From: Corallococcus interemptor
GTDB lineage: Bacteria > Myxococcota > Myxococcia > Myxococcales > Myxococcaceae
Length of the DNA: 50,545 nt
Assembly: GCF_003668875.1 (NCBI RefSeq)
Contig: NZ_RAWM01000055.1
Span: forward strand, 1-50,545
Direction: 5' to 3'
This document shows, in pieces, positions 7,718-14,440 of the stretch (position 1 is the first letter of the stretch; every line of letters begins with the position of its first letter). The translations under genes were made by a program, and so were the position numbers. The notes beneath the pieces are model-generated. The model saw nothing but the letters and a program-made list of their open reading frames with translations, did no database searches and was not told the origin of the DNA.

Positions 7718-7966
7718 TCATCCTCGCCCGGCGTAGTGCTTCGCGTAGTAGTCCTGCACGAACTTCTCGGACTCGCGCCAGCCGCCGATGGCAACGCGAC
7801 AGGGCTGACAGACGAAGAGGACCTTCACTTCCTCCTTACCCGTCGCCGGATTCTTCACCGGCCCAGTGACGTCATGGCGCGTGCTGTTCTCCATCGCCAT
7901 CCCCGGCTGGAAGGGCGTTGGGAACTCTTTCTCGCACTTGGCGCAACGGCTAGGGTCGATGTTCAT
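7718..7966 (-). CDS. small zinc-ribbon-like protein (element gene)
   Basis: An 82-residue protein starting at an ATG with GGGGAG six bases upstream. Two CxxC pairs, CAKC near the N-terminus and CQPC in the second half (VLFVCQPCRVAIGGW), would make a four-cysteine zinc ribbon. The C-terminus is helical (ESEKFVQDYYAKHYAGRG). Its start overlaps the stop of the upstream gene by four bases (ATGA), so the two minus-strand genes form an operon inside the element, opposite to its other genes. Such small zinc-ribbon proteins are common in phages; a regulatory role would be a guess. Confidence 0.65.
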   Translation of the reverse strand: MNIDPSRCAKCEKEFPTPFQPGMAMENSTRHDVTGPVKNPATGKEEVKVLFVCQPCRVAIGGWRESEKFVQDYYAKHYAGRG

Positions 7967-8301
7967 CCGCCGCTCCCCGGGCGCTGGAGAGGCCCCGTCG
8001 GCTGGGCGAAGACAGCGAACCGTACAGAGGAACCGTTCTTGTCCTCGGTCGCCTCTCCGAGCGTATAGACAAATTCCCACTTCGAGCGGTCTTGCTCGAT
8101 TTGCTGGGTGAGTTGAGGCTTTGCCAAGAGCCCTGCGTTGATGGCCGCTGCGACGTCCGGGTGGTCACCCCCCATCTTGGCGTAGAGACCCGTCATCAAC
8201 GTCGCGCGAGCAGCCTCCGCGTGAGGGTACTCCGGAAACCGGGCAACGCCCTCTCCAAGAGGGGTTGCATCTGGACGCTGCCGTACCGTGAATTTCGCCA
8301 T
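7963..8301 (-). CDS. hypothetical 112-residue protein (element gene)
   Basis: The start at ATG 8301 gives MAKFTVRQRPDATPLGEG; longer in-frame starts are rejected because they run antisense through the next plus-strand gene. The protein is mixed alpha/beta, with a helical stretch containing HAEAARATLMTGLYAK and a conserved-looking KWEFVYTLGE strand segment. It has no signal peptide, membrane helix or recognised domain. It overlaps the downstream zinc-ribbon gene by ATGA. Its promoter must lie in 8302-8467, which it shares divergently with the gene at 8468. Confidence 0.55.
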   Translation of the reverse strand: MAKFTVRQRPDATPLGEGVARFPEYPHAEAARATLMTGLYAKMGGDHPDVAAAINAGLLAKPQLTQQIEQDRSKWEFVYTLGEATEDKNGSSVRFAVFAQPTGPLQRPGSGG

Positions 8302-8467
8302 GGAGTCCCCCGCGCCCTGGCGCGCGGTGGTGGCGCCGTGGACAGGGCAGCACCCTACGGCAGGCCCTGGGAGCCCGCCACCTCCCCGGATGGGGGATGT
8401 ACGGGAGAAATTTGGTGGCGGTTCTAACCCGTTTGCGTGGGGGGATGGCCCGTGGTTACAGCACCGG

Positions 8468-9091
8468 ATGGCCGACCAGAACGAAGAGAAGCCCACGGAG
8501 GAGACGCCGGTAAAAGCCCCGGACGCCATTACGCTCGTTCCGCCGCAGGCCCCAACGCGGGCCGAAAAGTTCCTCAAGCTCGTCCGCCGCCCAAAGGACA
8601 CGGCGTCGCTCACGGCGCAGTTGGAGCAGTCGCTCGCGGCGAGTGAGGAGTACCTCAAGGGCCAGCGGGAGATCCGCAGCAAGCAACTCAAGGCGATCCA
8701 CGCCTTCGAGGAAAAGGTCCGCGACGTTCCGCACATGTTTCATGGTTCGGAGCATCACGAGCACATGAAGGCGCACCTCGCGATGATGCGCGAGCGCCTC
8801 GCCGACATGGATGTGGCGGTCAAAGACACCAAGGAGGAGCGGGACAGCACCTTGGCGAGGCTTGAGCGTATCCAGGAACGCAAGGACAAACGCTCCGAGC
8901 ACGTGAGGTCCATCACGATTGCGATGCTGGGCGTGTCGGTCGGCCTGATCACTGCCCTCGCCACCCTCATCGACAAAACCGGGCTTCTCGGGCGCCCCAA
9001 GCCCCCCGAGGTGCGCGTCATCTGCCCCACCCCGGAGAGCAAGCCTGCGCCGCCGTTAGAGGAAGCGGTCCCCGAAACGATTCACCTCTGA
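8468..9091 (+). CDS. coiled-coil membrane-anchored protein (element gene)
   Basis: A 207-residue protein starting at ATG 8468 (MADQNEEKPTEETP). The order is a Pro/Glu-rich N-terminal 35 residues; a long charged coiled coil at about 40-145 (LTAQLEQSLAASEEYLKGQR and DTKEERDSTLARLERIQERK); a single membrane helix at about 150-172 (ITIAMLGVSVGLITALATL); and a Pro-rich tail with one Cys, probably on the other side of the membrane. It is the third membrane-anchored coiled-coil gene of this element, but lacks the WVPR motif of the other two. Function is unknown; a phage envelope or lysis-accessory role is conceivable. Confidence 0.6.
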   Translation: MADQNEEKPTEETPVKAPDAITLVPPQAPTRAEKFLKLVRRPKDTASLTAQLEQSLAASEEYLKGQREIRSKQLKAIHAFEEKVRDVPHMFHGSEHHEHMKAHLAMMRERLADMDVAVKDTKEERDSTLARLERIQERKDKRSEHVRSITIAMLGVSVGLITALATLIDKTGLLGRPKPPEVRVICPTPESKPAPPLEEAVPETIHL

Positions 9092-9208
9092 GGCACCCTC
9101 CAGGGGACGTGGCCCCCTCTAAACCATGCCCATGGGGGCCCTGACTCGCGGGGAATGACCGACTTCCCATAGCGTACGAAGTCCACACCCGGCCAGACGC
9201 TGCCGGGC

Positions 9209-10250
9209 ATGAGCAAGCACCTCGTCCTCGCGGTTGCCGTCGACGCCGCCCTCGGACTCGCCGTCTCCTTCACCCCGCCGCGGACACGTCCCGGAACTCC
9301 TCCGGCACGTACACGCTGCCCACGAGCAACCCGGTGGTGCCCGGCACCACCATCTCCAGCACGTGGGCCAACAGCACCCTGGGGACATCTCCACGGAGCT
9401 GACCGACAGCCTCTCGCGCAGCGGCAGCGGGGCCATGCTGGCGCATCTGAAGCTCAACTCCGGGACGCTGGCGGCGCCGGGCCTTGCCTACGACGTCGAA
9501 CCGGACACGGGGCTGTACCGGCCGAGCGCTGGCGTCAGCCGTCTCCGTCGACGCGACGCAGATTCAGCGCTGGCAGACGGGTGCGGACGCGGGCACTTAC
9601 ATCAACGGCGCCGCCACCATTACCGGTCCGGCCACGGTGTCGGGCGCCTCCCCTGGGCAGCACCATGGCCGTCACCGGCGCCACCGTCCTCACGGGCACC
9701 GTCAACGGCAACCCGACGGTGACGGTGCAAGGGGCCAGCGGTGGCTACGGCCTGCAGGCGACGGGCGGGGCCTCCAACGGCGTGGGCGCCATCGCCACCG
9801 GCGCCGGAGGCGGTGACGGGCTGGCGGCCACCAACGGCGCCTCCAGCGGCCTGGGCGTGCGCGGCACCGGCGGTGCCCCCAACGGTTACGGCATGGCCGC
9901 CATCGGCATGGGCACGGGCCGGGGCATCGAGGCCGTGGGCAGCACTGGGGGTGTGAGTGTGCTGGCCCGGCTCGGCACCGCAGCCACGGCGTCCACCCGA
10001 ACGTACGCCATCGTCGCCACCACCGGGGACATTGGCTTCCAGGCGTTGGGCTCCATGCCCACCGACGTCAACAGCAGCGTGGCCATGACGAACGTCATCA
10101 CGCCGAAGTCCATCGTGAAGGCGTGGGCGCGAATCGATACCCCGGGCGGGGGCTCGACGACAGCGACGGTGACGGACGGCTTCAACGTGGCGTCCGCATC
10201 GACGCCCGGCACGAACCTGCTCGTCGAGGATGCCCCCACGTGCCGCGAAC
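9209..10250 (+). pseudogene. phage tail-fibre-like gene, several frameshifts and truncated 3' end
   Basis: Related protein segments follow one another in changing frames. TSRNSSGTYTLPTSNPVV and ISSTWANSTL are in one frame (from about 9283); DISTELTDSLSRSG and VEPDTGLYRPSAG in a second (about 9385-9535); VDATQIQRWQTGADAGTYIN in a third (about 9545-9650); then a long Gly-rich stretch (GGYGLQATGGASNGVGAIA, NGYGMAAIGMGTGRG) and VITPKSIVKAWARIDT in a fourth segment to about 10230. That requires at least three frame changes. The N-terminal wording matches the conserved start of many phage tail-fibre or tail-collar proteins. The 3' end stops where the TPR-gene tail begins. It is non-functional as it stands. 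Confidence 0.75.
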
Positions 10251-10285
10251 GCCGCGCGTCCGTCAAGCGGCGGCGGCGTGCGGGC

Positions 10286-12028
10286 TCAGGCTCCATGAAC
10301 GGTCCAGGGCGCTTCTCCACCCTGGGGGACGGGCGCGGTGTCCACCGAGGCCACGTCCGGCACCCGACGGAGCGCCGTGCGGCCCCGGTGGCCCCGGGCC
10401 GCGAAGCCGCGCGCGCGTTGCAGGCCTGGGAGGTGCGGATCCGCGTCGCGCCACAGGTCCAGCACCACGGCGAAGTCGTGCTCCGCCTCGGACATGCACT
10501 CGCAGGCGACGTGGGCCTCCGCGACCAGCAGCATGCAGTGGCCACAACCGGGCCGCTCCCCTGCCCGCTCCAGCGCCAGCTCCAGGGCCTTCTCCTCGCG
10601 GCCGGAGCGCAGGCGCACGCGGGCCAGCGTCTCCCGGGGCGGCCGGCAGAAGAGCGCGGGGCCCACGGGGCGCAGGCGGCGCTCCAGGCGCAGCGCCCGC
10701 GTGAGCGCGGCCTCCGCGCGGCCACAGTCGCCCCGTCGCGCATCCAGCGTGCCTCGCAGCTCCTGCGCGGCGACCTCCACCGTGCGAGCCACGTCACGAG
10801 GGCACAGGGCCCGCCCCTCGGAGCGCGGTGCTTCCGACAGGGTGATCACCAGCGCATCCAGCGTGCCGCACGCGCGCTCCACGTCGCCCAGCCGTCCCGT
10901 TTCGAGGGCACAGACGCCTCGCGCGTACAGGCGCACGGCGTCGCGCAGTCCGGCCTCCGCGACGGTGACCGTGGCCCCCAGCTCCATGGGGACCTCCGCC
11001 GCTGCCCGGCTGAAGCCGAAGCGCAGGTGCGCGGCGACGAGCGTGGTGGCCGCGAAGAGGACTGCTTGTGGCTGGCCTCCCGCGGCCTCCACGCGCTGCC
11101 GCAGCTTGCGGGCCCAGGCCTGCGCGCCCCGGTACTGCCCCACCTCCATGCAGCCTTCGCTGAGCAGGCGCAGGGCGGTGTCGGCGCTCGGCGCGACTTC
11201 GATGGGCAGCGACTCACGCGCGACGTACGCGTCGTCCGCCGTCACCGCGGCCTCCAGGATGCGGTTCGCGTCCGTGGCCTTGCCCATGCGCAGGAGCAGG
11301 CGTCCGGCGGCGAGCAGCGCGGGACTTCCCGAGGGCACGAGCGACGGAAGCAGCTCCGCGCTCTCCAGCGCCGTCTCCGGCCGGGCGCTGGGCAGCCACG
11401 CTTGCACCCACGCCACGTGCACGCCCGCGTGGCGCGGGTGCGTGCGCAACAGGTCGCGCAACAGGAGCTGCGCGTATGGCTGTCCCTGACCGGGGCGGCC
11501 GTCGGATTCGTAGCCGTCCAGCAGGAAGCCCGCGAGCAAGAGGCGCGGTTCGGGCTCCTGGGGATAGCGGTCGATGAGGCATTCCATCTCGCGCACGAAG
11601 GCGTGCCGGCCGTTGGCGGGGCCCTTGTCCGCGAGGAGGCTGGCCGCGACCACCAGCCGCTGCTCCATGTCGGTGGTGCCCTCCGCCAGCGTCAGCGCCT
11701 TGCGGATGGCCTCCGTCCGGTCCGCGGTGAAGCGCTGCCCCACGCCTCGCGCGAGCGCGAGCCCCCACCACGCCATGCCGAGGGATGGATCCTGCCTCGC
11801 GGCCTCCGCGAAGGCGCGCCGGGCCTCCAGCGCCCAGCCCAGGTGCAGGAGGCGCAGGCCCTGGTTGAAGTACGCCTGCGCCAGGGGAACCTGTGTCGTC
11901 ACGGACAGGTGCGCATCTCCCAGTCCGTCCTGGAGCGGCGGCGTGGGAAGGGCTTCATCCGGCAGGTCCTCCCACGCGACGTGGGAGTGGACCGACGGGG
12001 CATCGGCTCTGAACAGACGTGCCAGCAT
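10286..12028 (-). CDS. TPR-type protein; its 3' end is the element's integration site
   Basis: A 580-residue cytoplasmic protein with alpha-helical repeats of TPR type, most clearly at about residues 50-85 (AYFNQGLRLLHLGW, ARRAFAEAARQDPSLGMAW) and recurring to the C-terminus. There is no signal peptide or catalytic motif. GAGGAGG lies seven bases before the ATG and only ten bases separate it from the upstream gene, so it ends a five-gene minus-strand cluster. The last 48 codons (after DFAVVLDLWRDADPH) appear to come from the integrated element; the older tail is at 6154-6342. The precise partner or role is unknown. Confidence 0.8.
   Translation of the reverse strand: MLARLFRADAPSVHSHVAWEDLPDEALPTPPLQDGLGDAHLSVTTQVPLAQAYFNQGLRLLHLGWALEARRAFAEAARQDPSLGMAWWGLALARGVGQRFTADRTEAIRKALTLAEGTTDMEQRLVVAASLLADKGPANGRHAFVREMECLIDRYPQEPEPRLLLAGFLLDGYESDGRPGQGQPYAQLLLRDLLRTHPRHAGVHVAWVQAWLPSARPETALESAELLPSLVPSGSPALLAAGRLLLRMGKATDANRILEAAVTADDAYVARESLPIEVAPSADTALRLLSEGCMEVGQYRGAQAWARKLRQRVEAAGGQPQAVLFAATTLVAAHLRFGFSRAAAEVPMELGATVTVAEAGLRDAVRLYARGVCALETGRLGDVERACGTLDALVITLSEAPRSEGRALCPRDVARTVEVAAQELRGTLDARRGDCGRAEAALTRALRLERRLRPVGPALFCRPPRETLARVRLRSGREEKALELALERAGERPGCGHCMLLVAEAHVACECMSEAEHDFAVVLDLWRDADPHLPGLQRARGFAARGHRGRTALRRVPDVASVDTAPVPQGGEAPWTVHGA
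10433..10477. repeat. right copy of 45-bp direct repeat (probable att core)
   Basis: Identical to 6298-6342 and in the same orientation. Here it lies inside the intact TPR gene, encoding residues of about 518-532. To its right the gene body continues; to its left is the diverged tail that the element brought in. Confidence 0.85.
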
Positions 12029-12038
12029 GGTGTCCTCC

Positions 12039-12650
12039 TCACGCTCCGGTCATCGGAGCGGCATGGTGCTGCACTGCTGCATCGGTCGCGCGCACGCGCA
12101 CGGCCAACCGCTTCCAGGCGGTGGACAGCTCCTCCGCGGGGATGGGAGACGCCTTGCGCCGCGCCGCCAGGCACTCGCGCCGCCAGGCCAGGCCCACGTC
12201 ATGGGCCACCCACGCCTCGTACTCGGCGAGCCAGTCCGCCAGCCGCGCGAGCCCTGCCCGCGCCGCCCTGCGCTCCGGCCCGGTGGCCACTTCGCGCCGG
12301 ACACCCACGTCCTCCACGCGGAACGCGTTGCCTCGCGCGCCCTCCACCCACCGGGGCACGAAGCCGTCGCGCGGCACGAAGATGGCGGCGCCGCACGACT
12401 CACACAGCGCGCCGAAACCCCACAGCGTGAGGCGCCCCCCATCCAAGAGCTGCCCCTGGTACGCGCTCTGTCCCTCCACGCCCGGCGGACGCGGCTCGCG
12501 CACCAGGCCGCGCCGCAGCAGCACGTTGCCGTCCGGGCAACGCACGTCCTGGCCCAGGCACCACATGGCCACGTCGAACAGACGGTCGCCGTCGCGGCGC
12601 ACGTCGCAGGGAAGCAGGGAACTGGAACCGCCAGCGGAGACCTTGGACAT
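12039..12650 (-). CDS. hypothetical protein with cysteine pairs, upstream of the TPR gene
   Basis: A 203-residue protein with a GGGAGG site before its ATG. The first 100 residues hold several cysteines (PCDVRRDG, MWCLGQDVRCPDG, ALCESCGAAIFVPR), among them a CESC pair, consistent with zinc binding; the second half is helical and Trp/Arg-rich. There is no secretion signal, membrane helix or recognised family. It is coupled to the downstream TPR gene (10-base gap, TPR ribosome site overlapping this stop) and follows the gene at 12669 by 18 bases, so it probably works with both. Confidence 0.7.
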   Translation of the reverse strand: MSKVSAGGSSSLLPCDVRRDGDRLFDVAMWCLGQDVRCPDGNVLLRRGLVREPRPPGVEGQSAYQGQLLDGGRLTLWGFGALCESCGAAIFVPRDGFVPRWVEGARGNAFRVEDVGVRREVATGPERRAARAGLARLADWLAEYEAWVAHDVGLAWRRECLAARRKASPIPAEELSTAWKRLAVRVRATDAAVQHHAAPMTGA

Positions 12651-12668
12651 GGGGCGCCTCCCGTTCCG

Positions 12669-13052
12669 CTACGAAGCGGCCTTCTTCACGGTGGGACCCA
12701 CGCGTGCGGGCACGTCGCCAAAGAGCGCCTTCGCGTCCACGGCCGTTGCGCCCGCCCTGGTGAGCAGCGCGTTGACCGCGCGCACCAGCTTGGCGCGCAC
12801 GCGCGGGGACAACGGCTTGTCCTCGCGGGCGGCGGTGAGCTGCTGCTCGCTCAGACCCCGGCCGCTGCGCGGCTTGCCCAGGCCCAGCTCCGCGTAGGGC
12901 TTCTGCTGCTGATCCTTGTCACGACGGCGCGTGGCGCGCTTGCGCTTGAGCGTGCGGTCCTCGTCCGTGTGCGCCTCGAGCTGCTGGGAGCGGCGCAGCA
13001 GCACCGCGGGGGAGATCTTCTGACTGTCGATGAACTGCTGGAAGGTACCCAT
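12669..13052 (-). CDS. basic hypothetical protein
   Basis: A 127-residue, very basic cytoplasmic protein starting MGTFQQFIDSQKISPAVLLR with GGAG nine bases upstream. Residues 30-55 are Lys/Arg/Gln-rich (RTLKRKRATRRRDKDQQQK); the rest is helical (PRVRAKLVRAVNALLTRAG) and ends in KKAAS. The composition suggests nucleic-acid binding, but no domain is recognised. It is the middle gene of the five-gene cluster, 24 bases after the lipoprotein gene and 18 before the cysteine-containing protein. Confidence 0.65.
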   Translation of the reverse strand: MGTFQQFIDSQKISPAVLLRRSQQLEAHTDEDRTLKRKRATRRRDKDQQQKPYAELGLGKPRSGRGLSEQQLTAAREDKPLSPRVRAKLVRAVNALLTRAGATAVDAKALFGDVPARVGPTVKKAAS

Positions 13053-13076
13053 GGGGAACTCCGGTGAAGGTGGGGG

Positions 13077-13571
13077 TCAGTCGTGGTCGTGGTCGTGCTC
13101 GCCGGCTTCTTCGATGACGAGCGACACGGAGGAGAGGGTCGAAGGTCCGAAGGTCAGCGTGTGCGTGCCCACGGTGAGCGGCACGACGTAGCGGCCCTGG
13201 ATGTCCGTGCAGAGCGTGGAACTGGTGGCGCTCTCCTCGAACGCCACCGTCGCGCCGCTGCCGTTGGTGACCGTCACCGGCACCGTGGCGCTCGTGTAGA
13301 GGACGTAGTCGGTGGCCTCGGAGACGGCGAAGGACACCGCGCCGCCCTTGCCTCCCGCGACGTCCACCAGCGCGATGTCGTAGCGCTTGTGGTCGTTGCT
13401 CACGGCCGGGCCCACGCCGCTGGCGGCGGCGGTGACGGCGGCGCCGGGGCCCTTCTGCAGGTGCTCGCAGCCCTCCTCGTCAGCGTGGCCTTCCTCTTCT
13501 TCGTCACCGCCACAACCGGCGGCGAGGAGGGCGGTGGACAGCAGCAGGGCGGACAGAAGCTTCTTCTTCAT
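13077..13571 (-). CDS. lipoprotein with His/Asp-rich ends, probably metal-binding
   Basis: A 164-residue lipoprotein; the ATG at 13571 (GGAG upstream) gives MKKKLLSALLLS and lipobox LAAGC. Directly after the lipid Cys comes an acidic, His-bearing stretch (GGDEEEEGHADEEGCEHL), and the protein ends in EHDHDHD. The centre is beta-rich and resembles a small immunoglobulin-like sandwich. Both termini are plausible metal-binding arms. Together with the next gene (13841) it resembles the accessory parts of the metal-uptake operon at 179-5532, suggesting a split or duplicated metal-handling system. No enzyme motif is visible. Confidence 0.75.
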   Translation of the reverse strand: MKKKLLSALLLSTALLAAGCGGDEEEEGHADEEGCEHLQKGPGAAVTAAASGVGPAVSNDHKRYDIALVDVAGGKGGAVSFAVSEATDYVLYTSATVPVTVTNGSGATVAFEESATSSTLCTDIQGRYVVPLTVGTHTLTFGPSTLSSVSLVIEEAGEHDHDHD

Positions 13572-13840
13572 GATGGGGACTCCAGGGACATGGGGGGACT
13601 GCGGGAACTCCAGCCGCATGGGCCGCACGCACACCGCTCCTCAAGCGGAGTGGCGGCGCGAGCCCGGACGGGACTGGAAGGAGGGACCGCGGCACGAAGC
13701 GCGTGGCCGGAGCGACCGGGCGCGTATGGCGGATCCGTTCAGCGAACAGGAACGCCCACGGCCTGGACTCCGGTGGCCACGGCGCACCCCACCCCGCGAA
13801 CACACGTGGGGCAGGGACGGCGGGCTTCGGCGGCGGAAGA

Positions 13841-14287
13841 CTAGGCGCGCGGAGGCGACGACTTGGGCGCGAGCCTCAACAGCGCGACGGGCGCCGCGTG
13901 GAAGCGGAACACCGCCAGCGCGGGGCTGGAGCGCGTGGAGACCGCGGCCACGACGGGCGCGGACCCGGCCGGAGGCGGAACCTCACGGCGGAAGAAGGCA
14001 TGGTGGCAGTGGGCTTCACCACCGTGGGGCGTGGCCTTCGACACCGGCGCCTTTGCCACGCGCGCGTCGTCGAAGGAGAGCGCCTCCTCCAACGGGCCGT
14101 CGTGGGACGCCGCGTCGCTCACGTGCATCACGTCCCCGTGCTCCAGGCACGTGGTGTGCTGCACGAGCGCGAAGTGGAGCACGCTGCCCACATACACCAG
14201 CACGCACACGAGCACCCACGGCAGCGCCAGGAGGCGCGGCAGGGAGCGAGGCGTTCTGGGGTGGCGTCGGAGGCGGCTCACGTCCAC
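13841..14287 (-). CDS. His/Cys-bearing single-pass membrane protein, paralog of the product at 179-598
   Basis: A 148-residue protein, first of the minus-strand cluster. A basic N-terminus precedes one hydrophobic helix (about residues 20-42, LLALPWVLVCVLVYVGS), followed by His/Cys patches (VQHTTCLEHGDVMHVSDAASH, EAHCHHAFF). The C-terminus, LLRLAPKSSPPRA, parallels VLDIAPKASPPTHA in the protein at 179-598, and the overall plan is the same. The start is a GTG, with a second GTG two codons in as an alternative; no strong ribosome site is seen. CAACTGAGTTG, an 11-bp palindrome at 14302-14312, lies in the promoter region. A periplasmic metal-related function is inferred. Confidence 0.65.
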   Translation of the reverse strand: MDVSRLRRHPRTPRSLPRLLALPWVLVCVLVYVGSVLHFALVQHTTCLEHGDVMHVSDAASHDGPLEEALSFDDARVAKAPVSKATPHGGEAHCHHAFFRREVPPPAGSAPVVAAVSTRSSPALAVFRFHAAPVALLRLAPKSSPPRA

Positions 14288-14440
14288 TCGGTGGGAAAAA
14301 GCAACTGAGTTGTTTTAAGCGACCTCCCCTCCTGGTGCAAGCCGGGAGGGGGGCCGGGAAGCGAGGTGGCGGACACCGCGAGCCTGGACGCCTGTCGCGG
14401 GTGGTGGACCCACCCGCCCCTGCGGTCGTAGGTTCCGCGC

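Larger units (their letters stand above)
6343..10477. mobile_element. phage-derived integrated element, about 4.1 kb, without a visible integrase
   Basis: The unit is 4135 bp when one 45-bp repeat copy is counted. It lies at the 3' end of the TPR gene and carries its own version of that gene's last 48 codons. Contents, left to right: a C-terminal gene fragment with a hairpin, three plus-strand small genes, two overlapping minus-strand genes, a membrane-anchored coiled-coil gene and a frameshifted tail-fibre-like pseudogene. Base composition in much of 6480-9090 is visibly less GC-biased than in the flanking genes. No tyrosine or serine recombinase, excisionase or replication gene is recognisable, so it is either a remnant or a satellite that used a recombinase in trans. 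Confidence 0.75.

Noticed and set aside
9102-9118. Hairpin AGGGG...CCCCT after the gene at 8468-9091
   Set aside because: The stem is only five base pairs, too weak to call a terminator.
9209-12430. A 1073-codon open plus frame spanning the tail-fibre pseudogene and the antisense of the TPR gene
   Set aside because: Only the first part (to about 10230) resembles a protein; the rest is antisense to a well-supported gene with good codon bias and ribosome site.
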